This document shows, one piece after another, positions 1-7,433 of a stretch of DNA of 30,757 nt; positions within the stretch are counted from its first letter, which is position 1; the number at the start of each line of letters is the position of its first letter. Origin of the DNA: Dehalococcoidia bacterium UBA1123 (GTDB lineage: Bacteria > Chloroflexota > Dehalococcoidia > Lucifugimonadales > UBA1123); contig DCAW01000119.1 of NCBI GenBank assembly GCA_002313895.1, forward strand, positions 767-31,523. Direction: 5' to 3'. The translations under genes and the position numbers were made by a program. Below the pieces are notes generated by a model. That model ran no database searches and was not told where the DNA came from. It was given only the letters and a program-made list of their open reading frames with translations.

Positions 1-1086
1 AGTCGCGCTCTAGATTTGGCGGGCATCACAGATTCGACGCCGGAACCTCCTGGATCGACAATTCTTCGTGATTTGAACACCGGCGCTCCCAACGGCGTGC
101 TTCTGGAGATGGACGATTTTCTGGAAGGCAAAATTCCAGCACCCACGATCCAAGAGTTGGCCTCCGATGTAGCGGAGGCGAGTCAGGCATTGGCTTCTTT
201 GGGGATCACCGCGCTACAGGATGCGACACCGTCGAACTCCATCTCGCGTTGGGAAACATTTGTAGCGCTGAAATCCGACGACGCATTGTCGCAGCGTGTG
301 ACACTCATGATCGGAGGGGAATCAACAACTAAGTTTCTCCGATCTGGAGTTGGACGAGACTCCAAAGACATGAACCTCAGAGTCGGCGCCGCGAAATTAA
401 TGGTGACAAAAACCTCGGGCAGTCTGTTTCCCGACGTGACAGCAATCCACGAGACAGTCAAAAAACTGGACAACAAAGGCTTTCAGGTGGCGATCCACGC
501 GGTAGAATCTGAAGCTGTTTCAGCTGGAGCAGAGGCGATTGCTTTGACTAGAACATCAGGCTCACAGCTTCGCCATAGACTTGAACACTGCTCCGAAATG
601 CCACCTGTCACACTTGAACAAGTTGTCGCATCTGGGGCAGTCGTGGTCACACAGCCTGGCTTCGTCTACGCCAGCGGACGGCGGTACCTGGCAGAGACCG
701 CCGCTGCCAACCAACCGTGGCTGTATCGCATAGGCGGATTGAGGAAAGCGGGAACCATGTTGGCTTTTGGCTCCGACGCTCCAGTGATCGACCCGAATCC
801 GATGCTCGGAATATACAGCGCCGTGAGCAGAAAGTCGCAGGATGGCGACGTCGTGGCGTTTGATGAATCCATCTGCTTGCACGATGCTCTGGAAGCATAC
901 ACGCTAGGCTCGGCGTTCGCGGGCCGGATGGAATCACATTTGGGAGCAATCAAGCCGGGACTGCTTGCGGATATGGTTTTGCTCGACCGTGACGTCACGA
1001 CAATTGAGCAAGCAGAACTCACTGAAATTCAGGTAAATAATACTGTGATCGGCGGCGCGATGGCATGGGACATCGAGGATCAATAA
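1..1086 (+). CDS. YtcJ-like amidohydrolase (amidohydrolase family 3), 5' end outside window
   Basis: C-terminal about 360 residues of a metal-dependent amidohydrolase. The reading frame is open to base 1 (residues SRALDLAGIT, a typical mid-protein YtcJ stretch), so the TTG at 16 is not the true start and roughly the first third, including the N-terminal HxH metal site, is missing. Visible family motifs are the metal-ligand histidine regions VAIHAVESEA and HRLEHCSEM, the late GSDAPVIDPNP motif carrying the catalytic Asp, and the C-terminal GAIKPGLLADMVLLDRD typical of the small beta-sandwich domain. The family hydrolyses amide or cyclic amide bonds in the cytoplasm; the substrate cannot be deduced. 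The gene ends 13 bases before the convergent polyprenyl synthase. Family assignment is firm; function is open. Confidence 0.9.
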   Translation, partial: SRALDLAGITDSTPEPPGSTILRDLNTGAPNGVLLEMDDFLEGKIPAPTIQELASDVAEASQALASLGITALQDATPSNSISRWETFVALKSDDALSQRVTLMIGGESTTKFLRSGVGRDSKDMNLRVGAAKLMVTKTSGSLFPDVTAIHETVKKLDNKGFQVAIHAVESEAVSAGAEAIALTRTSGSQLRHRLEHCSEMPPVTLEQVVASGAVVVTQPGFVYASGRRYLAETAAANQPWLYRIGGLRKAGTMLAFGSDAPVIDPNPMLGIYSAVSRKSQDGDVVAFDESICLHDALEAYTLGSAFAGRMESHLGAIKPGLLADMVLLDRDVTTIEQAELTEIQVNNTVIGGAMAWDIEDQ

Positions 1087-1099
1087 ATCCTGGCCTCGC

Positions 1100-2065
1100 T
1101 CAATTTCGCCTAGTGATGACGTAGTTCAAAAGCTCTTCGAGCGAGTCGCGAGACGGGTTCCTGGGAAGCGACAGCAACGCTTCGCGAGAGACGCTGCACC
1201 GCTCTTCCGCAACCGCGAACGCTGCATCGATTACAACAGGCTGCTGAACCATGTCAACTGCCGTGGACAGCATGTCCCGGTCGTCCCGATCTACGAAGAA
1301 CTTCGGTATTGGATTGTCATTAGGGTACATTTGCATTGCGATGAGCGCAGGCAGAGTGAGTATGCCGTGCGCCAGGTCGCTGCCTATCGGCTTGCCGACC
1401 TCTTCGGGCGTGCCTTCAAAATCCAAAATATCATCCACAATCTGGAAGGCCATGCCAAGTTCCCGGCTGTACTCTTTAAGAGCGTCAGATTGATCTACGG
1501 GCGCGCCGCTCAGGATAGCGCCGGTCTCACCGGCAGTTGTGAACAGAGATGCAGTTTTATCGTATATCCGTTGGTAATAACTCTCCATCGTTTGATTCGG
1601 ATTGAATGAATCGGCAAGTTCCCTCAACTCTCCGCTGGAGAGTTCCATGATGGTCTCTGAGAACCTTTTGATAACGCCGATGTGCTCAGTGTCGCAGACA
1701 AATGTGGCAGAAGAGGCAAATATGTAATCTCCGACGAGAACCGCGATGTTGCGTCCCCACAGGTTGCTTATGGTGGCTTTGCCACGACGAAAATCAGAGT
1801 CGTCGACGGTGTCGTCGTGAATAAGAGTCGCTACATGAAGCAGTTCAACGGCGCTCGCCATTATTTCCACTTTCGTGCTGTCATGAGGGTGAAAATTGGA
1901 CGCCAATAGAGTGATCGCAGGCCGAACGCGCTTACCCGAGGACTCGTAAACATGTCCTAATAACTCGGAAAGCAGGGGGAATTTTACCCTGACGAGACTC
2001 TTGAGTCTCTCCTCAACGCGCGCCAGTTGTTCGACGACTGGCTCGTAGATTTCTGTGGTTTGCAA
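1100..2065 (-). CDS. long-chain all-trans polyprenyl diphosphate synthase
   Basis: A 321-residue trans-prenyltransferase that extends an allylic diphosphate with isopentenyl diphosphate to make the isoprenoid tail of a quinone, probably menaquinone. Both aspartate-rich Mg sites are intact: DDTVD at 84-88 and DDILD at 211-215. The GKRVRP motif (44-49) and the later GKPIGSDL..GILTLP segment are also standard. The residue five before the first DDxxD is alanine (A79), which in this family permits products longer than geranylgeranyl. The start is a TTG 20 bases after the metG stop; no ATG lies nearby, and the next in-frame Met would remove conserved sequence. Last gene of the rsmI-metG-prenyltransferase run. 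Could be called ispB or hepT; the exact chain length is unknown. Confidence 0.9.
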   Translation of the reverse strand: MQTTEIYEPVVEQLARVEERLKSLVRVKFPLLSELLGHVYESSGKRVRPAITLLASNFHPHDSTKVEIMASAVELLHVATLIHDDTVDDSDFRRGKATISNLWGRNIAVLVGDYIFASSATFVCDTEHIGVIKRFSETIMELSSGELRELADSFNPNQTMESYYQRIYDKTASLFTTAGETGAILSGAPVDQSDALKEYSRELGMAFQIVDDILDFEGTPEEVGKPIGSDLAHGILTLPALIAMQMYPNDNPIPKFFVDRDDRDMLSTAVDMVQQPVVIDAAFAVAEERCSVSREALLSLPRNPSRDSLEELLNYVITRRN

Positions 2066-2084
2066 TTGGCTGGTTTCGCGCGAC

Positions 2085-3752
2085 TCACTTGCCGAGGCGC
2101 GCGGTCTCCTCTTCGATTATGGAATCGTCCAGCTTGGTGAACAACGGCTGAGGCACGGGCAAAGCGGCGCCGGGTTTAATGGCATTTTGAGACCAGACCC
2201 AACCTTCATCCTGGACCGTCCCTTCAAGTCCAAGCATTGTTTGCAGTTTCTCTGAACTGAACGGCAGGAACGGATCGAATATCGTCTTCAGACAGTTGAT
2301 TACCGTCATCCCAACCCAGAGCGTCGTGGCGGCGTCCTCAATGTCCCCTTTAACGGCTTTCCACGGAGCCTTGGCGTCCAGGTATCGGTTGGCAGCCTGG
2401 GCCAGGAACATCGCGGATTGGAGCGCGGCTCTGAAGTGGCACTCTCTCAAGTTCTGTTCTGTTTCATCGAATCGCTGTTGCGCTTCCGACAGCAATTCTT
2501 TCGCGGTGTCGTCCAGTTCTCCGGGCTGGGGAACTTTGCCGTCGAAATTGCGTCCGACCATGCTCAGAACACGGTGGACCAGATTGCCATATGTCGCCAC
2601 GAGCTCGTTGTTGTTCCGACGCAAGAAATCGGCCCATGAGAAGTCGGAGTCGCTGGTCTCCGGCATGTTGGCGGCAAGCGCGTATCTAATAGGATCAGGA
2701 TCGTACCGATCGAGAAATTCGGGAATCCACACCGCCCAGTTACGGCTGGTAGACACCTTCTGCCCTTCCAGATTTACGTAATCGTTAGCAGGCAAATCGT
2801 AAGGCAGATTCAGCCCGCCATAACCCATCAGCATCGCGGGCCAGATCACGGTGTGGAATGGGATATTATCCTTGCCCATGAAGTAGTACGATTTAGAATC
2901 TCCCTGCCAGAAATCCTTCCACCGGTCGGGTTCGCCGATGTTTTTGGCCCACTCGATAGTCGCAGACAGGTATCCGATAACCGCCTCAAACCAGACGTAT
3001 ATGCGCTTGTCCTCGTATCCCTCCACCGGCACCGGAACGCCCCAACTCAGATCCCGTGTTATGGCGCGGTCGTGCAGTCCACCTTCTAGATATCCGATCG
3101 TAAAATTCTTGACGTTGGGTTTGAAATGATCTTGCTGGCGAACCCATTCTAAAAGTCGACCCTCAAAGGCGCTAAGTTTCATGAAGAAGTGTTCGGTGGT
3201 TTTGATTACCGGCGGATTATGGCAAATCCGACACACCATATCGATCAAGTCTTCCGGATCGAGCAATTTGCTGCAGTTGTCGCACTGGTCTCCGCGCGCG
3301 CCCTCGAAACCGCAATTGGGACAAGTGCCTAACACGAACCTGTCTGGCAGGAATCGGTTATCGGTTTCGCAATAAGGCTGCTGCATCGTGTCTTTGTAAA
3401 TATATCCCTGCTCGAGCAGCCGCAAGAACATATCTTGAGAGACTTTTGCATGGTTATCCGTGTGGGTTGTGGTGAACAGGTCAAAGGTGATGCCGAGACG
3501 CTCCCAATCGTCCAGAAATTCAGTCTGATACTCGCTGTACACATCCTCTGGAGTCACGCCACGCTCGTCGGCGGCAATCGTCACAGGCGTCCCGTGTGCG
3601 TCACTTCCTGACACCATAACCACATCGTTTCCCTTGAGCCTGTGGTATCGGGCAAAGATGTCGGCTGGCAGGTAAACAGCCGCTGCGCCGCCGACATGAA
3701 TCGGGCCGTTGGCATAAGGCCAGGCCACGGCGACAAGAATGCATTCTGACAT
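2085..3752 (-). CDS. metG: methionyl-tRNA synthetase
   Basis: Class I aminoacyl-tRNA synthetase of 555 residues that charges tRNA-Met in the cytoplasm. It has PYANGPIHVGG with the HIGH-type signature HVGG at 19-22, a knuckle insertion with zinc-type cysteine pairs at C144/C147, C157/C160 and C174/C177, and a KMSKS loop in the variant form KVSTS (332-336). The second Lys of KMSKS is therefore Thr; from memory a KxSTSRNWAVW form occurs in some other bacterial MetRS, so I read this as a subfamily trait, not a defect. There is no C-terminal tRNA-binding (Trbp111) extension. ATG start with a GGAG-containing leader. Co-oriented with rsmI (88 bases upstream) and the prenyltransferase (20 bases downstream). 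Confidence 0.96.
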   Translation of the reverse strand: MSECILVAVAWPYANGPIHVGGAAAVYLPADIFARYHRLKGNDVVMVSGSDAHGTPVTIAADERGVTPEDVYSEYQTEFLDDWERLGITFDLFTTTHTDNHAKVSQDMFLRLLEQGYIYKDTMQQPYCETDNRFLPDRFVLGTCPNCGFEGARGDQCDNCSKLLDPEDLIDMVCRICHNPPVIKTTEHFFMKLSAFEGRLLEWVRQQDHFKPNVKNFTIGYLEGGLHDRAITRDLSWGVPVPVEGYEDKRIYVWFEAVIGYLSATIEWAKNIGEPDRWKDFWQGDSKSYYFMGKDNIPFHTVIWPAMLMGYGGLNLPYDLPANDYVNLEGQKVSTSRNWAVWIPEFLDRYDPDPIRYALAANMPETSDSDFSWADFLRRNNNELVATYGNLVHRVLSMVGRNFDGKVPQPGELDDTAKELLSEAQQRFDETEQNLRECHFRAALQSAMFLAQAANRYLDAKAPWKAVKGDIEDAATTLWVGMTVINCLKTIFDPFLPFSSEKLQTMLGLEGTVQDEGWVWSQNAIKPGAALPVPQPLFTKLDDSIIEEETARLGK

Positions 3753-3840
3753 ATTTTCTCGGGTCTCCGACGAGGGGATTTTCGGTAGTTAATGTTAGCA
3801 TACCGATGGGCGCGTTTGGGGTTGTGTCCGAGGAAAACGG

Positions 3841-4683
3841 CTACACCGGCGGGTGGTAGTCTGACTCCTTTGTTAGCTCGACCCAGATTCGATACAATTC
3901 GCGACGGCCCAAGCCTGTTGCCTCAGATGTCTGGGCCACCGCGTCGCGGGCGCTGACGCGCTGGCGGTGCAGCTCTTCAAGCAACGGGCGCGGGTCTGCT
4001 TTGGGCGCGTTCTCGTCATCGGAAGTGGTTCCGCTGATTATGAGCGTAAACTCGCCTCTGGGATTTTCGAAGTGTTCCAACGCCTCGGAGATCGTGCCTC
4101 GATAGGTCTCTTCGTAGAGCTTTGTAAGTTCGCGACACACTGCAATCTCTCGGTCGCCTAGAACCGCCTGCGCGTCCTTGAGAGCCGATTTCAGGCGATG
4201 GGGAGTCTCGAATGCCACAAGCGCACGGCGTTCCGAGATCATTGACTCCAAAAGTCGCTGGCGTTCTCCCGACTTGCGGGGCAGGAATCCCAGAAAGACG
4301 AATCCCTCCATCGCAATCCCAGATACAGCAATTGCGGTCGTCAGCGCCGACGCCCCCGGAATCCCAATCACATCATGGCCTTTAGACGCCGCTGCTATGA
4401 CCAATTCCTGGCCTGGGTCGTTGACGCCCGGAGTCCCTGCGTCGCTGACCAGCGCGATGTCGATGTCCTCAAGCCTGACCAACAGATCTGGAATCTTAGC
4501 CAGCTTGTTGTGTTCGTGGTAGCTGGTTAATGGAGTGTCGATATCATATCGCGTCAGCAATCGACGAGTGACGCGGGTGTCCTCTGCCGCAATGAGGCCG
4601 ACCTCTCCCAGCACTCTCAGGGCGCGCACAGTGATGTCTTCCAGGTTACCTATGGGGGTTGAGACGATATACAACGTAGGCAT
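3841..4683 (-). CDS. rsmI: 16S rRNA (cytidine1402-2'-O)-methyltransferase
   Basis: A 280-residue tetrapyrrole-methylase-fold SAM enzyme that methylates the ribose of C1402 in the ribosomal decoding centre. Diagnostic sequences are the N-terminal LYIVSTPIGNLEDIT, AEDTRVTRRLL, SYHEHN and the SAM-site segment LVSDAGTPGVNDPG. Length is normal for RsmI. The ATG at 4683 begins directly with the conserved strand. An A+T-rich TATAAT box lies only 8 bases upstream, so the transcript may be almost leaderless. It heads the minus-strand group that continues into metG, and is divergent from the decarboxylase operon. Confidence 0.95.
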   Translation of the reverse strand: MPTLYIVSTPIGNLEDITVRALRVLGEVGLIAAEDTRVTRRLLTRYDIDTPLTSYHEHNKLAKIPDLLVRLEDIDIALVSDAGTPGVNDPGQELVIAAASKGHDVIGIPGASALTTAIAVSGIAMEGFVFLGFLPRKSGERQRLLESMISERRALVAFETPHRLKSALKDAQAVLGDREIAVCRELTKLYEETYRGTISEALEHFENPRGEFTLIISGTTSDDENAPKADPRPLLEELHRQRVSARDAVAQTSEATGLGRRELYRIWVELTKESDYHPPV

Positions 4684-4691
4684 CGACAGCT

Positions 4692-4697
4692 ATTATA
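4692..4697 (-). promoter_or_regulatory. candidate -10 box of rsmI promoter
   Basis: On the minus strand the sequence reads TATAAT, ending 8 bases before the rsmI ATG. A start site at normal distance would fall 1-2 bases before the ATG, giving a nearly leaderless mRNA. No convincing -35 hexamer is seen at 16-18 bases, so this is tentative. Confidence 0.35.
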
Positions 4698-4715
4698 CAG
4701 CTTGAAAAATCTCTG

Positions 4716-4744
4716 TTGACACTCCTGAACCACTCCCTTACAAT
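4716..4744 (+). promoter_or_regulatory. sigma-70-type promoter of the decarboxylase operon
   Basis: TTGACA at 4716-4721, a 17-base spacer, and TACAAT at 4739-4744: a near-consensus housekeeping promoter. The expected start near 4751 gives a leader of about 47 bases before the ATG at 4798. It lies in the 114-base divergent gap between rsmI and the operon. No operator-like palindrome was noticed around it. Confidence 0.7.
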
Positions 4745-4797
4745 CCCGTTGTTCCACCGGCGCCCGTCCAACGAAATCAGTTCCTGAAGTCACACAG

Positions 4798-5310
4798 ATG
4801 CCAGTATCAGTCGACAACTCTCAGATCATTTATGACGCGCTGAAAAGCGTGGGCGTAGAATTGATGTCCGCCCTTCCTGAAACGTGGCTCGTCCATCTGG
4901 TGCGGATGGGTGAAGACGACCCGGACATGAAGTTGGTGCGGCTGAACAAAGAGGAAGAGGGAGTCGGCGTGTCAGCCGGGGCGCATTTCGCTGGCGCCAA
5001 GTCGGTCATGCTTATGCAGAACCACGGATTCCTCGCGTCGGTTAATGGCATCGTATCGCTTGCCCAACTCTATCGGATTCCGCTGTTGATGCTGATAAGT
5101 TACCGAGGACATATGGGTGAGCGCGACCCGTGGCAGACCGAAGGCGGGCTGTCCACCGAGCCGATTCTTCAAAGCATGGGCATCCCGTATCACCTGCTAT
5201 CTGACCCGGCAAAAGTCGAGAAGGAAATCCGAGAGGCCCAGACTCTTGCTGAAAGCTCTATGAGACCCGTCGCGTTGCTCCTGACCCGCGATCTGATGTG
5301 GGAGGATTAA
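4798..5310 (+). CDS. ThDP-dependent decarboxylase, alpha (PYR-domain) subunit, sulfopyruvate decarboxylase ComD-like
   Basis: A 170-residue protein equal to just the pyrimidine-binding (PYR) domain of thiamine-diphosphate enzymes, as in the ComD subunit of sulfopyruvate decarboxylase and the N-terminal half of phosphonopyruvate decarboxylase. The segment LVRLNKEEEGVGVSAGAHFAG (about 46-66) holds the conserved glutamate that activates the cofactor; MLMQNHGFLASVN and a later LLMLISYRG are also family-like. It is followed after 3 bases by the matching PP-domain subunit, so the two form one heteromeric enzyme. The reaction is probably decarboxylation of a 3-substituted pyruvate (sulfo-, phosphono- or a carbon analogue); the sequence does not fix the substrate. 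First gene of a four-gene operon. Confidence 0.85.
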   Translation: MPVSVDNSQIIYDALKSVGVELMSALPETWLVHLVRMGEDDPDMKLVRLNKEEEGVGVSAGAHFAGAKSVMLMQNHGFLASVNGIVSLAQLYRIPLLMLISYRGHMGERDPWQTEGGLSTEPILQSMGIPYHLLSDPAKVEKEIREAQTLAESSMRPVALLLTRDLMWED

Positions 5311-5313
5311 AAG

Positions 5314-5886
5314 TTGAAACGCGCGGACGCATTGGAAGCGATTTACGACGACCTGAAAAACAAGCTCGTCGTCACCAACATGGGCGCGGTGGCGGTGGAG
5401 CTTTACAACCTGGGGCACCAGCCTGGATTTTTCTACATGGAACACTCTATGGGTTTGGCATCGTCCGCAGGCCTGGGATTGGCGCTTTGCCTCCCTGGCA
5501 GGAAGATTGTCGTTCTGGACGGCGACGCCTCCGTGCTGATGAACCTGGGAACGCTGAGCACTATGGCCCGTTACAGTCCCCACAACTTGACCCATGTCAT
5601 ATTCGACAACGAAAGCCTGCTTTCTGTGGGCGGATTCCCTTCTGCAACCTCCACCGGAACAGACCTGGCGCTGGTCGCCAAAGGGGCAGGCGTGAAGAAC
5701 ACCGGACTGTATTCTGACATCGAGGGATTCCAGGGGGCATATGACGAAGCCGCCAACAGAGATGAGTTATCAGTGCTGGTGGCGAAGGTCAAGGCTGTGG
5801 GGCCAACATCTTTCGCAATGGACATTGGCCTGTTGGAGAACCGATTCGAGTTCGCCCGACACATCAAAGATTTGAGGTCTGAATGA
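5314..5886 (+). CDS. ThDP-dependent decarboxylase, beta (PP-domain) subunit, ComE-like
   Basis: A 190-residue pyrophosphate-binding domain of a ThDP decarboxylase, partner of the preceding gene. The metal/ThDP motif runs from GDAS (70-73) through MNLGTL to the Asn of FDNES (N99). The usual GDGS is GDAS here, a Gly-to-Ala change beside the metal-binding Asp. The EHSMGLASSAGLGLALC stretch is typical of ComE and phosphonopyruvate decarboxylases. The start is TTG, well supported by a GGAGG at 5301-5305 eight bases upstream. The stop overlaps the next ATG (ATGA), indicating translational coupling. Subunit assignment is firm; substrate unknown. Confidence 0.86.
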   Translation: MKRADALEAIYDDLKNKLVVTNMGAVAVELYNLGHQPGFFYMEHSMGLASSAGLGLALCLPGRKIVVLDGDASVLMNLGTLSTMARYSPHNLTHVIFDNESLLSVGGFPSATSTGTDLALVAKGAGVKNTGLYSDIEGFQGAYDEAANRDELSVLVAKVKAVGPTSFAMDIGLLENRFEFARHIKDLRSE

Positions 5887-6665
5887 TGCAAGAGCTTTTG
5901 AATTCGTTAATCTCTGGCGTTCAGGGGGGCGGTCTTCAGGTGATCGACCTCACCCAACTGCTCAACGAAGACACGCCAATTCTTGAGCTACCCCCGCAGT
6001 GGGGACAGACGATCAAGTACAAGTCACACGAGATTTCCAAATACGACGACCGAGGCCCGTTCTGGTATTGGAACAATTTCGAGACCGGCGAGCACACAGG
6101 CACCCATCTGGACTCGCCCTCTCACTGGGCGTCCGGCGCCGACAAAGGCACCGTCGATGAGATTCCCGTCTCCGGCCTGATTGGACCAGCCGTGGTAATC
6201 GACATGGTAACCGAGTGCGACGTCAATCCCGATGCTCTTTTGGAACCTCGGCACCTCCAGGACTGGGAGACCCGCAACGGACAAATCCCCAAAGGCGCTT
6301 GGGTGCTGCAGGGCACCGGATGGGCCAGTCGATTCTCCGACGCCGACGCTTACAAGAACACCGACGCCGAAGGCATGTCTCACGTTCCCGGCATTTCAAA
6401 GGAAGCCGCCGAGTTCCTGACTCAGGAACGCGACATCCTGGGAGTAGGCGTCGAGACAGTCGGCACCGACGCCGGCATGGCTGGGACGTTCGACCCTCCG
6501 TTCCCTAACCACAACATCATGCACGGCTCCGGCAACATGGGTCTGACCAGCTTGACCAATCTTGATAAACTCCCTGAGAGCGGCGCAATCGTCATCGCTC
6601 TACCACTCAAAATCGAAGGTGGCTCCGGTTCTCCGGTCCGAGTCATCGCTATCGTGGCGGGTTAA
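5883..6665 (+). CDS. cyclase-family metal hydrolase (kynurenine formamidase / isatin hydrolase-like)
   Basis: A 260-residue cyclase-family (PF04199-type) protein. The metal-binding signature HTGTHLDSPSHW (71-82) gives H71, H75, D77 and H81. The family includes kynurenine formamidase (N-formylkynurenine to kynurenine plus formate) and isatin hydrolase, cytoplasmic enzymes that hydrolyse amide or lactam bonds. Later segments such as ILGVGVETVGTDAG and NHNIMHG fit the fold. The ATG overlaps the stop of the ComE-like subunit, and a second ATG at 5886 is equally possible. The next gene starts at the base after the stop. Position in the operon suggests it acts on the substrate or product of the decarboxylase; this is inference. 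Confidence 0.85.
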   Translation: MMQELLNSLISGVQGGGLQVIDLTQLLNEDTPILELPPQWGQTIKYKSHEISKYDDRGPFWYWNNFETGEHTGTHLDSPSHWASGADKGTVDEIPVSGLIGPAVVIDMVTECDVNPDALLEPRHLQDWETRNGQIPKGAWVLQGTGWASRFSDADAYKNTDAEGMSHVPGISKEAAEFLTQERDILGVGVETVGTDAGMAGTFDPPFPNHNIMHGSGNMGLTSLTNLDKLPESGAIVIALPLKIEGGSGSPVRVIAIVAG

Positions 6666-7427
6666 TTGTCCGACATGCCTGAACTGGATGGCGCGTTCGT
6701 CGTCGATCCGACTAAATTCGACAACATCACTATTGTGGGCTCGGGCGCGTACTCGCGCACGACAATCGATCGAAGCGTTGGATGCCAAAACCTTGTTCAG
6801 CGGGTCATTACAATGCGCCAGGGCGGTGAGATCGCGCTTCACAACGACGATGCCGAAGAGGTTTTGTTCGTCGTCAGTGGCAGAGGCGACGCGACCATCG
6901 AAAATCGCGGACATGCCCTCCTTGTGGACACCGGCATGTTGATTCCGCCCGGCCAGACGTGCGACGTGGTTAATTCGGGACGGGATGAGCTCGTCCTCGT
7001 GTCTATCGTGTCTCCCCAGCCGGGCCAAGCGCCTGTGTTTCAAGCTGACGCATTCTTGCGATCCGACCACAAGATCACAGTCCACGAGGCCGAGGAGAAG
7101 TCGATTCCTGCCGGAGGCGACAGGCATTTCAAACTGATGATTGACCCGCGTTACGGGTGCAGGAATCTCACTCAGTTCATGGGGATCATCGAAAAAAGCC
7201 AGGCGCCATTCCACACCCACACTTACGAAGAAGTAATCTACGTCCTGTCTGGCGAAGGCATCGTCCACATTGGAAATGAGTCCCGGGACATCAAGGCCGG
7301 GGCCTGTGTCTATTTGTCGCCAGGAACCTCCCACTGTCTGGAGAACCCCGGAACGGAGCCACTCAGGCTTCTAGGCGTGTTCTGCCCTGCCGGCGACCCC
7401 GGCTCTCACGAAGACCAGAAGGTTTGA
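6666..7427 (+). CDS. two-cupin-domain protein
   Basis: A 253-residue bicupin. Cupin 1 (about 45-113) has H59 and the EEVLFVVSGRGDATI strand pair but few metal ligands. Cupin 2 (about 160-232) has the full set H183, H185, E189 and H223 in PFHTHTYEEVIYVLSGEG and SPGTSH, so it probably binds the metal. Bicupins include dioxygenases, isomerases and ureidoglycine aminohydrolase-type enzymes, so a specific reaction cannot be named. The TTG at 6666 directly follows the preceding stop with a GGCGGG just ahead; an ATG at 6675 is the alternative. Last gene of the operon, ending 6 bases from the convergent PLP enzyme. Confidence 0.82.
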   Translation: MSDMPELDGAFVVDPTKFDNITIVGSGAYSRTTIDRSVGCQNLVQRVITMRQGGEIALHNDDAEEVLFVVSGRGDATIENRGHALLVDTGMLIPPGQTCDVVNSGRDELVLVSIVSPQPGQAPVFQADAFLRSDHKITVHEAEEKSIPAGGDRHFKLMIDPRYGCRNLTQFMGIIEKSQAPFHTHTYEEVIYVLSGEGIVHIGNESRDIKAGACVYLSPGTSHCLENPGTEPLRLLGVFCPAGDPGSHEDQKV

Positions 7428-7433
7428 TCGGAT

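Noticed and set aside
3081..3300. Damaged methionyl-tRNA synthetase because of KVSTS in place of KMSKS
   Set aside because: All other motifs are intact, the gene is full length, and a KxSTSRNW variant is recalled from other bacterial MetRS.
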